DNA of 23,788 bases, taken from the NCBI GenBank assembly GCA_021799945.1, contig JAJYZK010000002.1, positions 1 through 23,788 of the forward strand, given 5' to 3'. The DNA is from Acidobacteriota bacterium (GTDB lineage Bacteria; Acidobacteriota; Terriglobia; Terriglobales; Acidobacteriaceae). The notes below the pieces were generated by a model. It searched no databases and was not told where the DNA came from. It saw only the letters and a program-made list of their open reading frames with translations. The first letter of the stretch is position 1; each line of letters opens with the position of its first letter. Positions 1 to 8,107 of the stretch are shown piece by piece. The position numbers were made by a program, and so were the translations under genes.

Positions 1-1890
1 GAGGAGCATGCCGAAGCAGCGCATGCCCGTGTCGCCCCAGTTCTCCATTTGCATTTCCGCGCCGTCCGCGCGAATCCAGGTCACGTCTTTTACGCCGAGT
101 TTTTCGACATAGGCGCCGGTCAGGAACAGGCTTCGGCGCAGGATCGGATACTTATGGCGCATCCCCGTAAGACGCTGCACGAAGCGGACCTGCGCCCGAT
201 GCGTTTCCGCTTCGCTCCAGTCGAGCCAACTGATTTCGTTGTCCTGGCAATAGGCGTTGTTGTTTCCAAACTGCGTGCGCGCGAATTCGTCGCCAGCCAG
301 AAGCATGGGCGAACCCTGGGCCAACAACAGCGTCGCCAAAAGGTTGCGCATGCGCTGCGCGCGCAAGGAGTTGATCGCAGGGTCATCTGTCGGCCCCTCG
401 GCGCCGCCGTTCCAGGAGCGATTGTTCGAGCTCCCATCCCTGTTGTTTTCGCCGTTGGCTTCATTGTGGCGCTCGTTGTAGCTGACCAGGTCCTTCAAGG
501 TGAATCCGTCGTGAGCGGTGATGAAGTTCACCGAGGCCCAGGGCCGGCGCCCCTGCTTATGGAAGATGCCGGCCGAGGCGCAGAGCCTTTCGGTCAGAGC
601 GCTGGCCGCCGAGCCGCCTTTCCAGAATTCGCGAACGTCATCCCGGAACTTATCGTTCCATTCCGCCCAATCCGGAGGAAACCCGCCAACCTGGTAGCCG
701 CCGGGTCCGCAATCCCACGGTTCGGCAATGAGCTTGACCGAGGCGAGAACCGGGTCCTGACCGCACACCTGAAGGAAGCCGCTGTGCGCGTCGAAGCCCT
801 GAGGCTCACGCGCCAGAATCGTCCCCAGATCGAAACGGAATCCGTCAACGCGGGCCTGCTCGACCCAGTAGCGCAGGCTGTCCGCGACCATCTGCATCAC
901 GCGCATGTGACTCAGATTCAGGGTGTTCCCGGTGCCCGTGTCGTTAATGTAGTAGCGCTTGTCCTCGGGCTGCAGACGATAGTAGGTGGCGTTGTCGATG
1001 CCCCGAAATGAAAGCGTGGGGCCGCGCTCGTTGCCTTCCGCCGTGTGGTTATACACAACATCCAGAATCACCTCCAACCCGGCGTCGTGGAAGCGCGCCA
1101 CCATTTCCTTGAATTCTCGCAGCGCATTCGCCCGATCCGAGGCATACCTCGGGTCGGGGGCGAAGAACCCGATGCTGTTGTATCCCCAGTAATTGCGAAG
1201 CCCTTTCTCCAGCAGCGGTCTTTCGTCGATGAAAGTGTGAATGGGCAGCAGTTCGACGGAGGTTACGCCAAGCTGCTTGATGTACTGAACGACCGGTTCG
1301 GAGCCCAGCCCCCGATACGTGCCCTGTAAAGGAGCCGGTAGCCCGGGAAAGCGTTTGGTGAAGCCCTTGACGTGCAGTTCATACAGGATTGTGTTGACGA
1401 AGGGAACGCGTAGGTCCTCGGAAAGCACCTGTTCCCTCCAGTCGAATCCCGGATCGATCACGATGCACTTGGGAACGAACGGAGCGCTATCCCGCGCATC
1501 GAAGGTTGTGTCGTCCGCCGACTCCATGTTGTAACCGAAGACCGCGGGATTCCATTGAAGCTCGCCGATATGGGCTATCGCATAGGGGTCGAGAAGCAGC
1601 TTGTTCGGATTGAACCGGTGCCCTTCATGCGGCGCATACGGGCCATGGACGCGATAGCCATACACCGTAGGCGGATGCACATCCGGCAGAAAGCCATGCC
1701 AGACCTGGTTGGTATATTCCGGCAGTTCGACGCGCTCCAGCTCCTCGCGGCCCGATGGGTCGAAGAGGCACACTTCGACCTTGGTTGCGTTTGCGGAGAA
1801 TACGGCGAAGTTGGTTCCCTTGCCATTCCACGTGGCCCCCCGGGGATGGGGTAAGCCTTCGGTTACCTGTATTGCGCGCGTTTCCGGCAT
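1..1890 (-). CDS. glgX: Glycogen debranching enzyme GlgX (partial, C-terminus outside window)
   Basis: Hydrolyses alpha-1,6 branches of limit-dextrin glycogen in the cytoplasm (GH13, isoamylase-type). The reading frame is open for 630 codons from ATG at 1890 to the window edge; family members are about 700 residues, so roughly the last 70-90 are missing. The N-terminus has a CBM48-like beta-sandwich (GATWNGKGTNFAVFSANATK). The GH13 barrel follows with all four conserved regions: DVVYNHTAEG, RVDGFRFDL (nucleophile D354), IAEPWDCG (acid/base E390) and FITAHDGFTL (D461, transition-state Asp), then the SYNERHN segment typical of GlgX. The start is supported by AAGGA seven to eleven bases upstream. 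TreX/isoamylase-type debranching enzymes of trehalose pathways share this architecture; no treY/treZ neighbour is visible, so GlgX is preferred. Confidence 0.93.
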   Translation of the reverse strand, partial: MPETRAIQVTEGLPHPRGATWNGKGTNFAVFSANATKVEVCLFDPSGREELERVELPEYTNQVWHGFLPDVHPPTVYGYRVHGPYAPHEGHRFNPNKLLLDPYAIAHIGELQWNPAVFGYNMESADDTTFDARDSAPFVPKCIVIDPGFDWREQVLSEDLRVPFVNTILYELHVKGFTKRFPGLPAPLQGTYRGLGSEPVVQYIKQLGVTSVELLPIHTFIDERPLLEKGLRNYWGYNSIGFFAPDPRYASDRANALREFKEMVARFHDAGLEVILDVVYNHTAEGNERGPTLSFRGIDNATYYRLQPEDKRYYINDTGTGNTLNLSHMRVMQMVADSLRYWVEQARVDGFRFDLGTILAREPQGFDAHSGFLQVCGQDPVLASVKLIAEPWDCGPGGYQVGGFPPDWAEWNDKFRDDVREFWKGGSAASALTERLCASAGIFHKQGRRPWASVNFITAHDGFTLKDLVSYNERHNEANGENNRDGSSNNRSWNGGAEGPTDDPAINSLRAQRMRNLLATLLLAQGSPMLLAGDEFARTQFGNNNAYCQDNEISWLDWSEAETHRAQVRFVQRLTGMRHKYPILRRSLFLTGAYVEKLGVKDVTWIRADGAEMQMENWGDTGMRCFGMLL

Positions 1891-2263
1891 CGTAGTTCCT
1901 TAGCTTTCCTTGATGAAAACCGCTCCGTCCGGATTCGATGCTACACTCGCGCCGAATGCGCGCTCCCCGGTCTCGGTCGCCGCCCGTTCACCGCTCGCGC
2001 ACGTTTCCCCCCATCCTGGCTTTCGGCGCCGGGCATTCGCGGCGTTCGTCAATCGCCGTGGGCGGGAGTAGCCTTGCGAGGCGGCAGTCGCCAAGTTCCA
2101 CCACAAGCTGCTAAACCACAAGCTGTAACGCGCGATCTCGGGCCGGAGCCGACCAGCCGAATCGGCATGTCCAACTTCATCGATGCGGACTGCTCGACTC
2201 CGGTTTTAACTCATCTCGAATATGGCGGGTCGGGAGCGAATCGGGGTGGAGCGGATTCGGAAT
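1891..2263. other. Intergenic stretch, promoter region of glgX
   Basis: No convincing gene is seen. The frames open here have low-complexity Arg/Ala-rich translations without a plausible ribosome binding site. It should hold the glgX promoter (minus strand) and the 3' end of the acyltransferase transcript. The only small structure noticed is an 11-bp direct repeat (ACCACAAGCTG at 2100-2110 and 2115-2125), of unknown meaning. Confidence 0.5.
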
Positions 2264-3397
2264 TCAGGCGCCAATCTCGGTGGGGCGCGCGGCGTCGGCC
2301 GGGGCTTCCAGACGCTCATAGACCGATCCGGGCCGAACCCAGGCGGCCAAGGCCGCGAGCAGGCGTCCTCGCAGGCAGGGGCGGCGCAGGAAGGCATCCG
2401 TGTAGGGCTCCGGCGGACGGCAATAGCGCCGGAGCAGCAGCGACGATCCCCCTACGAAATTGAGCGCGCGCTGTTGCCGTCCGATCTCGTGTTCGATCAT
2501 GAATGCCCGCATCACCGCGGAGAGCGATTCTTTCTTGAATTGGGAGTGATTGAGCTGAATGTCGATATAGGTGACGCCATCGATTCGCCAGCCCATCAGC
2601 AGGCTGAGCCACGTACCATTCGGATGACGCAACGCCATCGAGAAAAAATTGCTTCTGCGCAACTGCAGCGCGAGCCGGGCCTGGAAGAAGGGTCTGCTTC
2701 GGGTGGGCTCCGACACCGTTCGAAGAGCCTCGATCGCCTCGCGCGCGACTTCGACGCTCAGATCGCAAAGGAAGGTCACTCCGGGGTCTTTTTCCAGATG
2801 TTCGCGCTTTCCCGCCAGACTCCTGCGGGTGCGCGGGCCGAGGCTGGAGAGCATGCCGGAATAGGTCGGCTCCAGGGGCAGCTTGTGCTGCACACTCTTG
2901 CCGGCAAAGCTTCGATGTTCGCTCTCCGGCCCCATCCGAGCGACGCATTCCTCCTTCGTTCCCTTCATCGACAGGCTGACTCCATGGATTCGCCACCGCT
3001 CCAGCAACGACTGGGCAGCAATCCCCACCAACTGCGTGCGATGGGGCGCGGCGCCGACTACCAGGCCTTCGCCCACGTAGTCGCCTCCATGGAACAGGCC
3101 TAGACCGAAGCCGCACAGAGTGTGCTCATAGAGCAGGACGCAACCCAACAGGTCGGAGGAGGATCGGAGGAGCACTGCGGCCGGGCGTTTCTGTTCCCCG
3201 GCAAGCAGCGACAGGAAGTATTCGGGGTCGGTCGTAAGGTCTTTTTCCTGTCCGGAACGGGTGCGCAGCGCCTGGATTGCAGGAATCGCATGGCGGATCG
3301 ATGTATTTCCGAGAAGCAACTCCGCGGAAACTTCCGATGCCGGCAAAGCCGGGACGGCGCTTTCGAACCCGAAGTAAGCAGTCGTTGCTACATTCAT
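2264..3397 (-). CDS. FemAB/GNAT-like acyltransferase (BioF2-like), function unknown
   Basis: 377-residue soluble protein without signal peptide or membrane segment. The C-terminal half (about residues 195-340) has the look of the GNAT-fold FemAB/BioF2-like ('CelD/BcsL') acyltransferase group. It has a basic stretch with RRSLAGKREHLEK, then the strands SNFFSMALRHPNGTWLSLLMGW and VTYIDIQLNHSQFKKESLSA, then a long helix and LNFVGGSSLLLRRYC. Such proteins often act in cell-envelope or exopolysaccharide modification, but the substrate cannot be read from sequence. ATG at 3397 is preceded by AAAGGG about five bases upstream. It stands alone between two long gene-free stretches, so context gives no help. 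The family call is from pattern memory and is moderate; the specific function is unknown. Confidence 0.6.
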   Translation of the reverse strand: MNVATTAYFGFESAVPALPASEVSAELLLGNTSIRHAIPAIQALRTRSGQEKDLTTDPEYFLSLLAGEQKRPAAVLLRSSSDLLGCVLLYEHTLCGFGLGLFHGGDYVGEGLVVGAAPHRTQLVGIAAQSLLERWRIHGVSLSMKGTKEECVARMGPESEHRSFAGKSVQHKLPLEPTYSGMLSSLGPRTRRSLAGKREHLEKDPGVTFLCDLSVEVAREAIEALRTVSEPTRSRPFFQARLALQLRRSNFFSMALRHPNGTWLSLLMGWRIDGVTYIDIQLNHSQFKKESLSAVMRAFMIEHEIGRQQRALNFVGGSSLLLRRYCRPPEPYTDAFLRRPCLRGRLLAALAAWVRPGSVYERLEAPADAARPTEIGA

Positions 3398-3423
3398 CAG
3401 AGCCCTTTATCACCCGTTAGGTA

Positions 3424-3455
3424 GATCCGGCCGGGACAAGCCTCGCGGCCGGATC
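3424..3455. repeat. Perfect 10-bp inverted repeat in the leader of the acyltransferase gene
   Basis: GATCCGGCCG (3424-3433) and CGGCCGGATC (3446-3455) are exact reverse complements separated by 12 bases. It lies 27-58 bases upstream of the acyltransferase start at 3397. On the minus strand it would be either an operator-like dyad or a 5'-UTR hairpin. No T-tract follows on either strand, so it is not a classical terminator. Confidence 0.6.
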
Positions 3456-3989
3456 AATTTCCTCAACGTTTCGGAATTCAGCGCGCTCCGCGCCTCCGCC
3501 CACCCCGGAGAGCGCCGGCGTTTTTTGCGGAGGCGCCAATCCCGTTCCGCCTACTCGGCGCTCCGCCGTTCTGCCGGGCCTTGAAACCTCGCAATCAACG
3601 ATTCCAAAGAAACGACAGAATCAACCGCAAAGCCGGTAAAAGCGCGGGAATCGCCGGGCAAAAGCCCTTCAATCCTCAAAAGATCGCGACAAAACCTGGA
3701 GAGAATTCCATTGCAAAACAACCGCCGTGCAACCGGGAAGGCCTCCCTGCGGGCCTGAGCGAGATGGGGATAGACCGTGCGTCTCTCGCTGTTTTGGTCG
3801 AGCGGCTCCCGGGGAACCGTTCCGAATTGCTCCACTCTGTCTATCGTCCTGATCGCCCTATAGTCCGCGGCATTTGGGGGGTGCGGAAGACGGAACTAGA
3901 GGCCGCCCGTAGACGCTTCTCACCAGCAAGTATCGAACTTTAACCGCCCGCCGTCAATGAGGATCCCCCTCCACCGCCCCCGGTCGGAA
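3456..3989. other. Gene-free stretch between nadC and the acyltransferase
   Basis: About 530 bases with no supported gene. One plus-strand frame (3581-3943) and one minus-strand frame (3551-3835) are open for 120 and 94 codons. Neither has a clear Shine-Dalgarno site, a recognisable domain or the codon pattern of its neighbours. The part at 3590-3720 is A-rich and less GC-rich than the surroundings on the plus strand. It probably carries the acyltransferase promoter and the 3' end of the valS-nadC transcript. Confidence 0.45.
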
Positions 3990-4880
3990 TTACCTTAAGG
4001 AGATCTCCGTGGTAATGCGCATGCTCAGGTCGACCGCGGCCGCGGAATGCGTCAACGCGCCGATAGAAATATAGTCCACGCCGGCCAAGGCATATTCCCG
4101 AACGTTATCGAGAGTAATGCCGCCAGAGGCTTCCAAGGGGATCTTCGGGCTGTGGCCGCGCACGATTCCGACGGCCTTTTTTATTTGCTGCGGCGTCATG
4201 TTGTCGAGCAGCAGGGAGTCGGCTCCGCCGGCGATCGCCTGCTCGAGTTCCTCGAAATTCCGGACTTCGCAGTGGATGCGCTGGCCGGCCTTGCGCGCCG
4301 CAATGGCCAGCGAGAGCACGTGAGGCAATCCGCCGCCCAGGGATATGTGATTGTTTTTAATCAGAATTCCATCCGAGAGATCCAGGCGATGATTCTCGCC
4401 TCCGCCGCAGCGTACGGCATATTTATCCAGCAGGCGCAGGCCGGGAACGGTTTTGCGGGTATCGAGGATCCGGGCTTTGGTTCCGGCGACCGCTTCGACA
4501 TAGGCGCGGGTGGCGGTGGAGATGCCGCTCATTCGCTGCATCAGATTCAGGATGACCCGCTCACAGGCGAGAAGAGCGCGGGCCTGGTGACGGATGACCG
4601 CCAGGGCCTGGCCTTTCTTCACCCGCACTCCGTCGAAGATCTCCGGGTGACTGATCACTTCAAACCGATTTTCCGTTCGATTGTCCATGCGCGCGAATAT
4701 CTCCAGGAAGCGCGCAACACAGCCCAGGCCGCAGACGACGCAATCCTGTTTGGCCAGCACCGTGGCGGAGGCTCGCAGGCCGGGGTCGATGGTCAAGGCG
4801 CTGGTCACGTCTCGCGTTGCGTTGTCTTCGGCGAGCGCCTGCTCCAGAACCGCCTCAATCCGCCGGCTTTTCCAATCCAT
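3990..4880 (-). CDS. nadC: Nicotinate-nucleotide pyrophosphorylase (carboxylating), quinolinate phosphoribosyltransferase
   Basis: Converts quinolinate and PRPP to nicotinate mononucleotide, CO2 and pyrophosphate in de novo NAD synthesis. The product is 296 residues, normal for the family. Near the N-terminus is DNATRDVTS, the conserved ED.(x)GD.T segment. The core signature follows: ILDTRKTVPGLRLLDKYAV, then CGGGENHRLDLSDGILIKNNH (about residues 139-178), with the Arg, His and Lys residues that bind PRPP and quinolinate. Late in the protein are LLLDNM, LEASGGI and YISIGALTHS. The chosen ATG at 4880 is preceded by GAGGAGGG at ideal spacing. An ATG 36 bases further upstream (4916) has no such site. 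The start lies 26 bases inside the end of valS, so the two are co-transcribed and probably translationally coupled. No nadA or nadB is in the window. Confidence 0.95.
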   Translation of the reverse strand: MDWKSRRIEAVLEQALAEDNATRDVTSALTIDPGLRASATVLAKQDCVVCGLGCVARFLEIFARMDNRTENRFEVISHPEIFDGVRVKKGQALAVIRHQARALLACERVILNLMQRMSGISTATRAYVEAVAGTKARILDTRKTVPGLRLLDKYAVRCGGGENHRLDLSDGILIKNNHISLGGGLPHVLSLAIAARKAGQRIHCEVRNFEELEQAIAGGADSLLLDNMTPQQIKKAVGIVRGHSPKIPLEASGGITLDNVREYALAGVDYISIGALTHSAAAVDLSMRITTEISLR

Positions 4881-7674
4881 CGGCCCTCCTCGGAGAACTT
4901 TGCCGGTTGCCTCCATTGAGACGATCGAACGCGGCCCGAGTTTTGGGAATCAGCAGATCGAGTTCCCCGGCCCGCCGGCGAAGCCCCTCCACCACGTGGC
5001 TCGGAGCCTTGGCCAGAAATCCTTGATTGGCCAGTTGGCGGCCGGCATTGGCGGCCTCTTTTTCCATGCGCGCCAGTTCCTTCTCCAGGCGGTCGCGCTC
5101 TGCGGCGGCGTCGGCCGCGCGATCGTAAACGATGGCGACGTCGAAGTGGAAGGCGCTGCGCACGTTGGAGCCTGCCGCCAGCCGGTCGACGGAGACGATC
5201 TCGGAGATCCGGCCCAGCCGCAGCACAAATCCCAGGCAGCCGGAAGGAATGGCGTAGCGGCTAAGCTGCGCAGCCGGCAGGCGCTTTTCTTCGACTCCAA
5301 GGTCCTTTCTCAAGGCGCGGAGAGCGGCAATGAGTTCCTGGAGGATGGCCATCTGGATTTCCACCGCCTGGTCGGACTGCGCCGCGCCGCCCGAACAGCC
5401 GGCGGAGGGATAGGGCGCGAGCGCGATGGATCGCCGGGGAGGCGCCCCATCGTAGAGCGCATGCCAGACCTCCTCCGTGAGGAAGGGCATGAACGGCGAT
5501 AGAAGACGCAGAGCGGCCTCGAAGACCCGATGCAGCGTCGATAGCGCCGCTCGCGCGGCTCCGCGGCAGGATGGCTCGGCGAAGTCCAGGCGCAGCTTTA
5601 CAATCTCCAGATACCAGTCGCAGAAATCGCCCCAGAAGAATTGGTAAATCAGGCTTGCCGCCTCGTGGAATCGGTATTCTCCAAGCGCCTGGTTGACCTC
5701 CTCCGCGGCGCGATGGAGCCGGGCCGCGATCCAGCGGGCTTCCAGCGACTCGTCCTTGAGCCGCTCGTCATGGAGCGGTTCGTCATGGAGCGCCGCATCC
5801 CGGAGCAGCTCCTCGACGTCGATCCCGGCTTCGGCGGCGCGCTCGATCTGCAGGAAGAGGAAGCGCGCAGCGTTCCAGATCTTGTTGGCGAATGCGCGAT
5901 ACCCGGCGGTCCGCTCTTCGCTAAACGCAATGTCCGTTCCGGGCGAAGCCATGGCCGCAAGCGTAAAGCGCACCGCGTCTGTGCCAAATCGACGCACCGT
6001 TTCGATGGGATCGACGACGTTGCCTTTGGTCTTGGACATCTTCTGCCGTTCCGCGTCCCGCACCAGGGCGTGGATGTAGACCTCGCGGAATGGAACCGCA
6101 TCCTGCAGGTCTCGGCGTGAGCCGTCTCCGCGAGTCTCGTCCAGCATGAAATGGCAGCCCAGCATCACCATTCTCGCCACCCAGAAAAAGAGAATGTCGG
6201 AGCCGGTCACCAGGAGTTGGGTGGGATAGCAGCGGTCGGAGTCCACCTTTCGGTTTGGCCAGCCGAAGAGTGAGCAGGGCAGCAGGCCGGAGGAAAACCA
6301 GGTATCGAGCACATCCGTCTCTTCGATAAGCCGCTCGTCGCCGCAGCTTGCGCAGGCCGCCGGCGTTTCGCGAGCGACCGTAATGTGCCCGGCGCGAGAA
6401 CAGCGCCACGCAGGGATGCGGTGCCCCCACCAGAGCTGGCGGGAGATGCACCAGTCGTGAATATTCCGCATCCACTCGAAATACGTTCGCGCGTACTGGT
6501 CGGGGGTAAAGCGGATGAATCCCTGTTCGACGGCGGCAATCGCCTTTTCCGCCAGGGGCGCGACCTTGAGGAACCATTGCATGGAGAGGCGAGGCTCCAC
6601 CACCGTTTTGCAGCGGTCGCACTTCCCGACGGAGTTTGCATGCTCACGCACGCCGGCAAGCAGTCCGTTCTCCTCCAGATCGGCCAGAATTCGCTTGCGA
6701 GCCTGATAGCGTTCGAGTCCGGCGTACGGTCCGGCGGCTGCATTCATATGGCCGGTTTCATCCATCACGGCGATGGCTTCCAGTCCGTGACGCCGGCCGA
6801 TGGCGAAGTCGTTCGCGTCGTGCGCCGGAGTCACTTTCACCGCGCCCGTCCCAAATTCGGGGCTTACCCATGGGTCGACGATCACGGGAATCTCGCGGTC
6901 GAGCAGCGGCAGCCGAAGCCTCCGGCCATGCGCCCAGCGATACCGTTCGTCCTCCGGGTGCACGGCGACGGCGACATCTCCCAAAAGAGTCTCGGGACGG
7001 GTGGTGGCGACGGTCACATAGCTCGTTTCCCCCGCCCCCGTTTCTCCCGCAAGGGGGTAGCGAATCTCCCAGAGCTTGCCCTCCTGCTCCTCGTGCGCCA
7101 CTTCCAGATCCGATATCGCGGTCTGGCAGCGCGGGCACCAGTTCACGACGTACTGGGCCCGGTAGATCAGCCCCTGCTCATACAGCCGCACGAAGGCCTC
7201 GCGCACGGCCATCGATAGCCCGGCGTCCATGGTGAAGTACTCGCGCGACCAGTCAACGCTGACGCCGAGGCGCTTCATCTGTTCCAGAATGGCTCCGCCG
7301 TAGTGCCGCTTCCAATCCCAGACGCGCTCGACGAAAGCCTCGCGGCCCATCCGCGACCGCTCCTTGCCTTCCGCGGCAAGCTGGCGCTCCACCATCATCT
7401 GCGTGGCGATTCCGGCGTGGTCCGTGCCGGGAACCCAGAGGACCTGCTCTCCGCGCATGCGCCGCCAGCGGACGAGAATATCGATCTCCGTCTGGTTCAG
7501 CATGTGGCCCATATGCAGGCGCCCGGTAACATTCGGCGGAGGCAGGATGACGGTAAAGACCGGCTCGTCCATCCGAGCGGGGCGCGAACTGAACAGAGAT
7601 TCCTCTACCCAGTACGCCGCCCAGCGGTCTTCGATTCCAGTGGGGTCATAAGATTTGGGAAGGTTCCGGGGCAT
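4855..7674 (-). CDS. valS: Valyl-tRNA synthetase
   Basis: Class I synthetase that charges tRNA-Val and edits mischarged threonine; 939 residues. Visible landmarks are the HIGH-type motif HMGH (54-57) after PPPNVTG, the CP1 editing domain (about 190-340; TTRPETLLGDVAVAVHP and GTGAVKVTPAHDANDF), and Cys pairs WCPRC (179-183), KCDRC (351-355) and CASC (441-444) that may bind zinc. KMSKT (545-549) is followed by the anticodon-binding domain (SLIYQFFWGDFCDWYLE) and a C-terminal coiled coil (about 860-925) typical of ValS. ATG at 7674 has only a weak purine-rich site (GAAGAAAAGAAG) upstream. The oddity is a run of three five-residue repeats at 628-642 (ALHDE, PLHDE, RLKDE) just before the anticodon-binding domain. 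Its stop codon lies inside nadC, which follows in the same transcript. Confidence 0.97.
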   Translation of the reverse strand: MPRNLPKSYDPTGIEDRWAAYWVEESLFSSRPARMDEPVFTVILPPPNVTGRLHMGHMLNQTEIDILVRWRRMRGEQVLWVPGTDHAGIATQMMVERQLAAEGKERSRMGREAFVERVWDWKRHYGGAILEQMKRLGVSVDWSREYFTMDAGLSMAVREAFVRLYEQGLIYRAQYVVNWCPRCQTAISDLEVAHEEQEGKLWEIRYPLAGETGAGETSYVTVATTRPETLLGDVAVAVHPEDERYRWAHGRRLRLPLLDREIPVIVDPWVSPEFGTGAVKVTPAHDANDFAIGRRHGLEAIAVMDETGHMNAAAGPYAGLERYQARKRILADLEENGLLAGVREHANSVGKCDRCKTVVEPRLSMQWFLKVAPLAEKAIAAVEQGFIRFTPDQYARTYFEWMRNIHDWCISRQLWWGHRIPAWRCSRAGHITVARETPAACASCGDERLIEETDVLDTWFSSGLLPCSLFGWPNRKVDSDRCYPTQLLVTGSDILFFWVARMVMLGCHFMLDETRGDGSRRDLQDAVPFREVYIHALVRDAERQKMSKTKGNVVDPIETVRRFGTDAVRFTLAAMASPGTDIAFSEERTAGYRAFANKIWNAARFLFLQIERAAEAGIDVEELLRDAALHDEPLHDERLKDESLEARWIAARLHRAAEEVNQALGEYRFHEAASLIYQFFWGDFCDWYLEIVKLRLDFAEPSCRGAARAALSTLHRVFEAALRLLSPFMPFLTEEVWHALYDGAPPRRSIALAPYPSAGCSGGAAQSDQAVEIQMAILQELIAALRALRKDLGVEEKRLPAAQLSRYAIPSGCLGFVLRLGRISEIVSVDRLAAGSNVRSAFHFDVAIVYDRAADAAAERDRLEKELARMEKEAANAGRQLANQGFLAKAPSHVVEGLRRRAGELDLLIPKTRAAFDRLNGGNRQSSPRRADGLEKPAD
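5749..5793 (-). repeat. Three in-frame 15-bp tandem repeats inside valS
   Basis: CTCGTCCTTGAGCCG, CTCGTCATGGAGCGG and TTCGTCATGGAGCGC follow one another at 5749-5763, 5764-5778 and 5779-5793. Because the unit is 15 bases the frame is kept, giving RLKDE, PLHDE and ALHDE in the protein (residues 642 back to 628). The last two copies differ at two of 15 bases, which suggests fairly recent slippage or duplication. Confidence 0.85.
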
Positions 7675-7707
7675 GCAAAGGGCTGCTTCTTTTCTTCAAG
7701 ATAGAGC

Positions 7708-7713
7708 ATTTTA
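7708..7713 (-). promoter_or_regulatory. Possible -10 element of the valS-nadC promoter
   Basis: On the minus strand TAAAAT lies about 34 bases before the valS start, in a locally AT-rich block (7685-7740) within GC-rich surroundings. No good -35 hexamer is found at the right distance, so only the -10 position is suggested. Confidence 0.3.
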
Positions 7714-8107
7714 CCGATTGGCGTAAGAAAAAAGGCCAGGGAGAAAGAGACAAGGTCGGGGCAGGCTTGGGGCTCGTGGGACAATTGAGCGCTCCGGACA
7801 GGGAGGGTAGGCGCTCCGGCATTTTCCTGGATGGCATGGACCGGCGTCGCGAACCTTCAGCGTGTTTTCGGAGTGCTCTCTTGCAACGGGTCGTTGCAAC
7901 GACCCGTCGAGCGGGTTATTCCTCAAAAACCTCTTGGATAAAACCCCTCGGGCTGCATTTCGAAAGTTCACAGCAATCCGGAATTTTGTCCTGGGGGCTT
8001 GCCGCGAGCCGCACCGAAGCAACCGACGGAGGCCCCCTGCCTTGGCCACGCAATATTCATAGCGGGCGAGTCGGGAGCCACCAATCGATCGGTTTTTCAC
8101 TGCGTTT
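7714..8107. other. Gene-free stretch between BamD-like gene and valS
   Basis: About 390 bases without a supported gene. A minus-strand frame open for 129 codons (7711-8100) gives an Arg/Pro/Cys-rich translation with no domain and is judged spurious. The stretch holds the strong palindrome at 7886-7907 and the upstream part of the valS promoter region. No clear hairpin plus T-tract terminator for the BamD-like gene is visible. Confidence 0.45.
7886..7907. repeat. Perfect 22-bp palindrome
   Basis: ACGGGTCGTTG followed at once by its exact reverse complement CAACGACCCGT. In RNA it would form a 9-bp stem with a four-base TGCA loop. The sequence TTGCAACG occurs at 7881-7888 and again at 7894-7901, so the left flank repeats the palindrome centre. 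There is no T-tract on either side. It lies about 210 bases upstream of valS and about 200 bases past the BamD-like stop codon. Confidence 0.7.

Noticed and set aside
3581..3943. 120-codon plus-strand frame and overlapping 94-codon minus-strand frame (3551-3835)
   Set aside because: Neither has a ribosome binding site, domain or neighbour-like codon use; the two overlap on opposite strands in an intergenic stretch.
7715..7735. Rho-independent terminator for the BamD-like gene at the run of six T (minus strand)
   Set aside because: No GC-rich stem precedes the T-run on the minus strand.
7711..8100. 129-codon minus-strand frame upstream of valS
   Set aside because: Arg/Pro/Cys-rich translation without domain; it contains the palindrome and the AT-rich valS promoter block, which fits non-coding DNA better.
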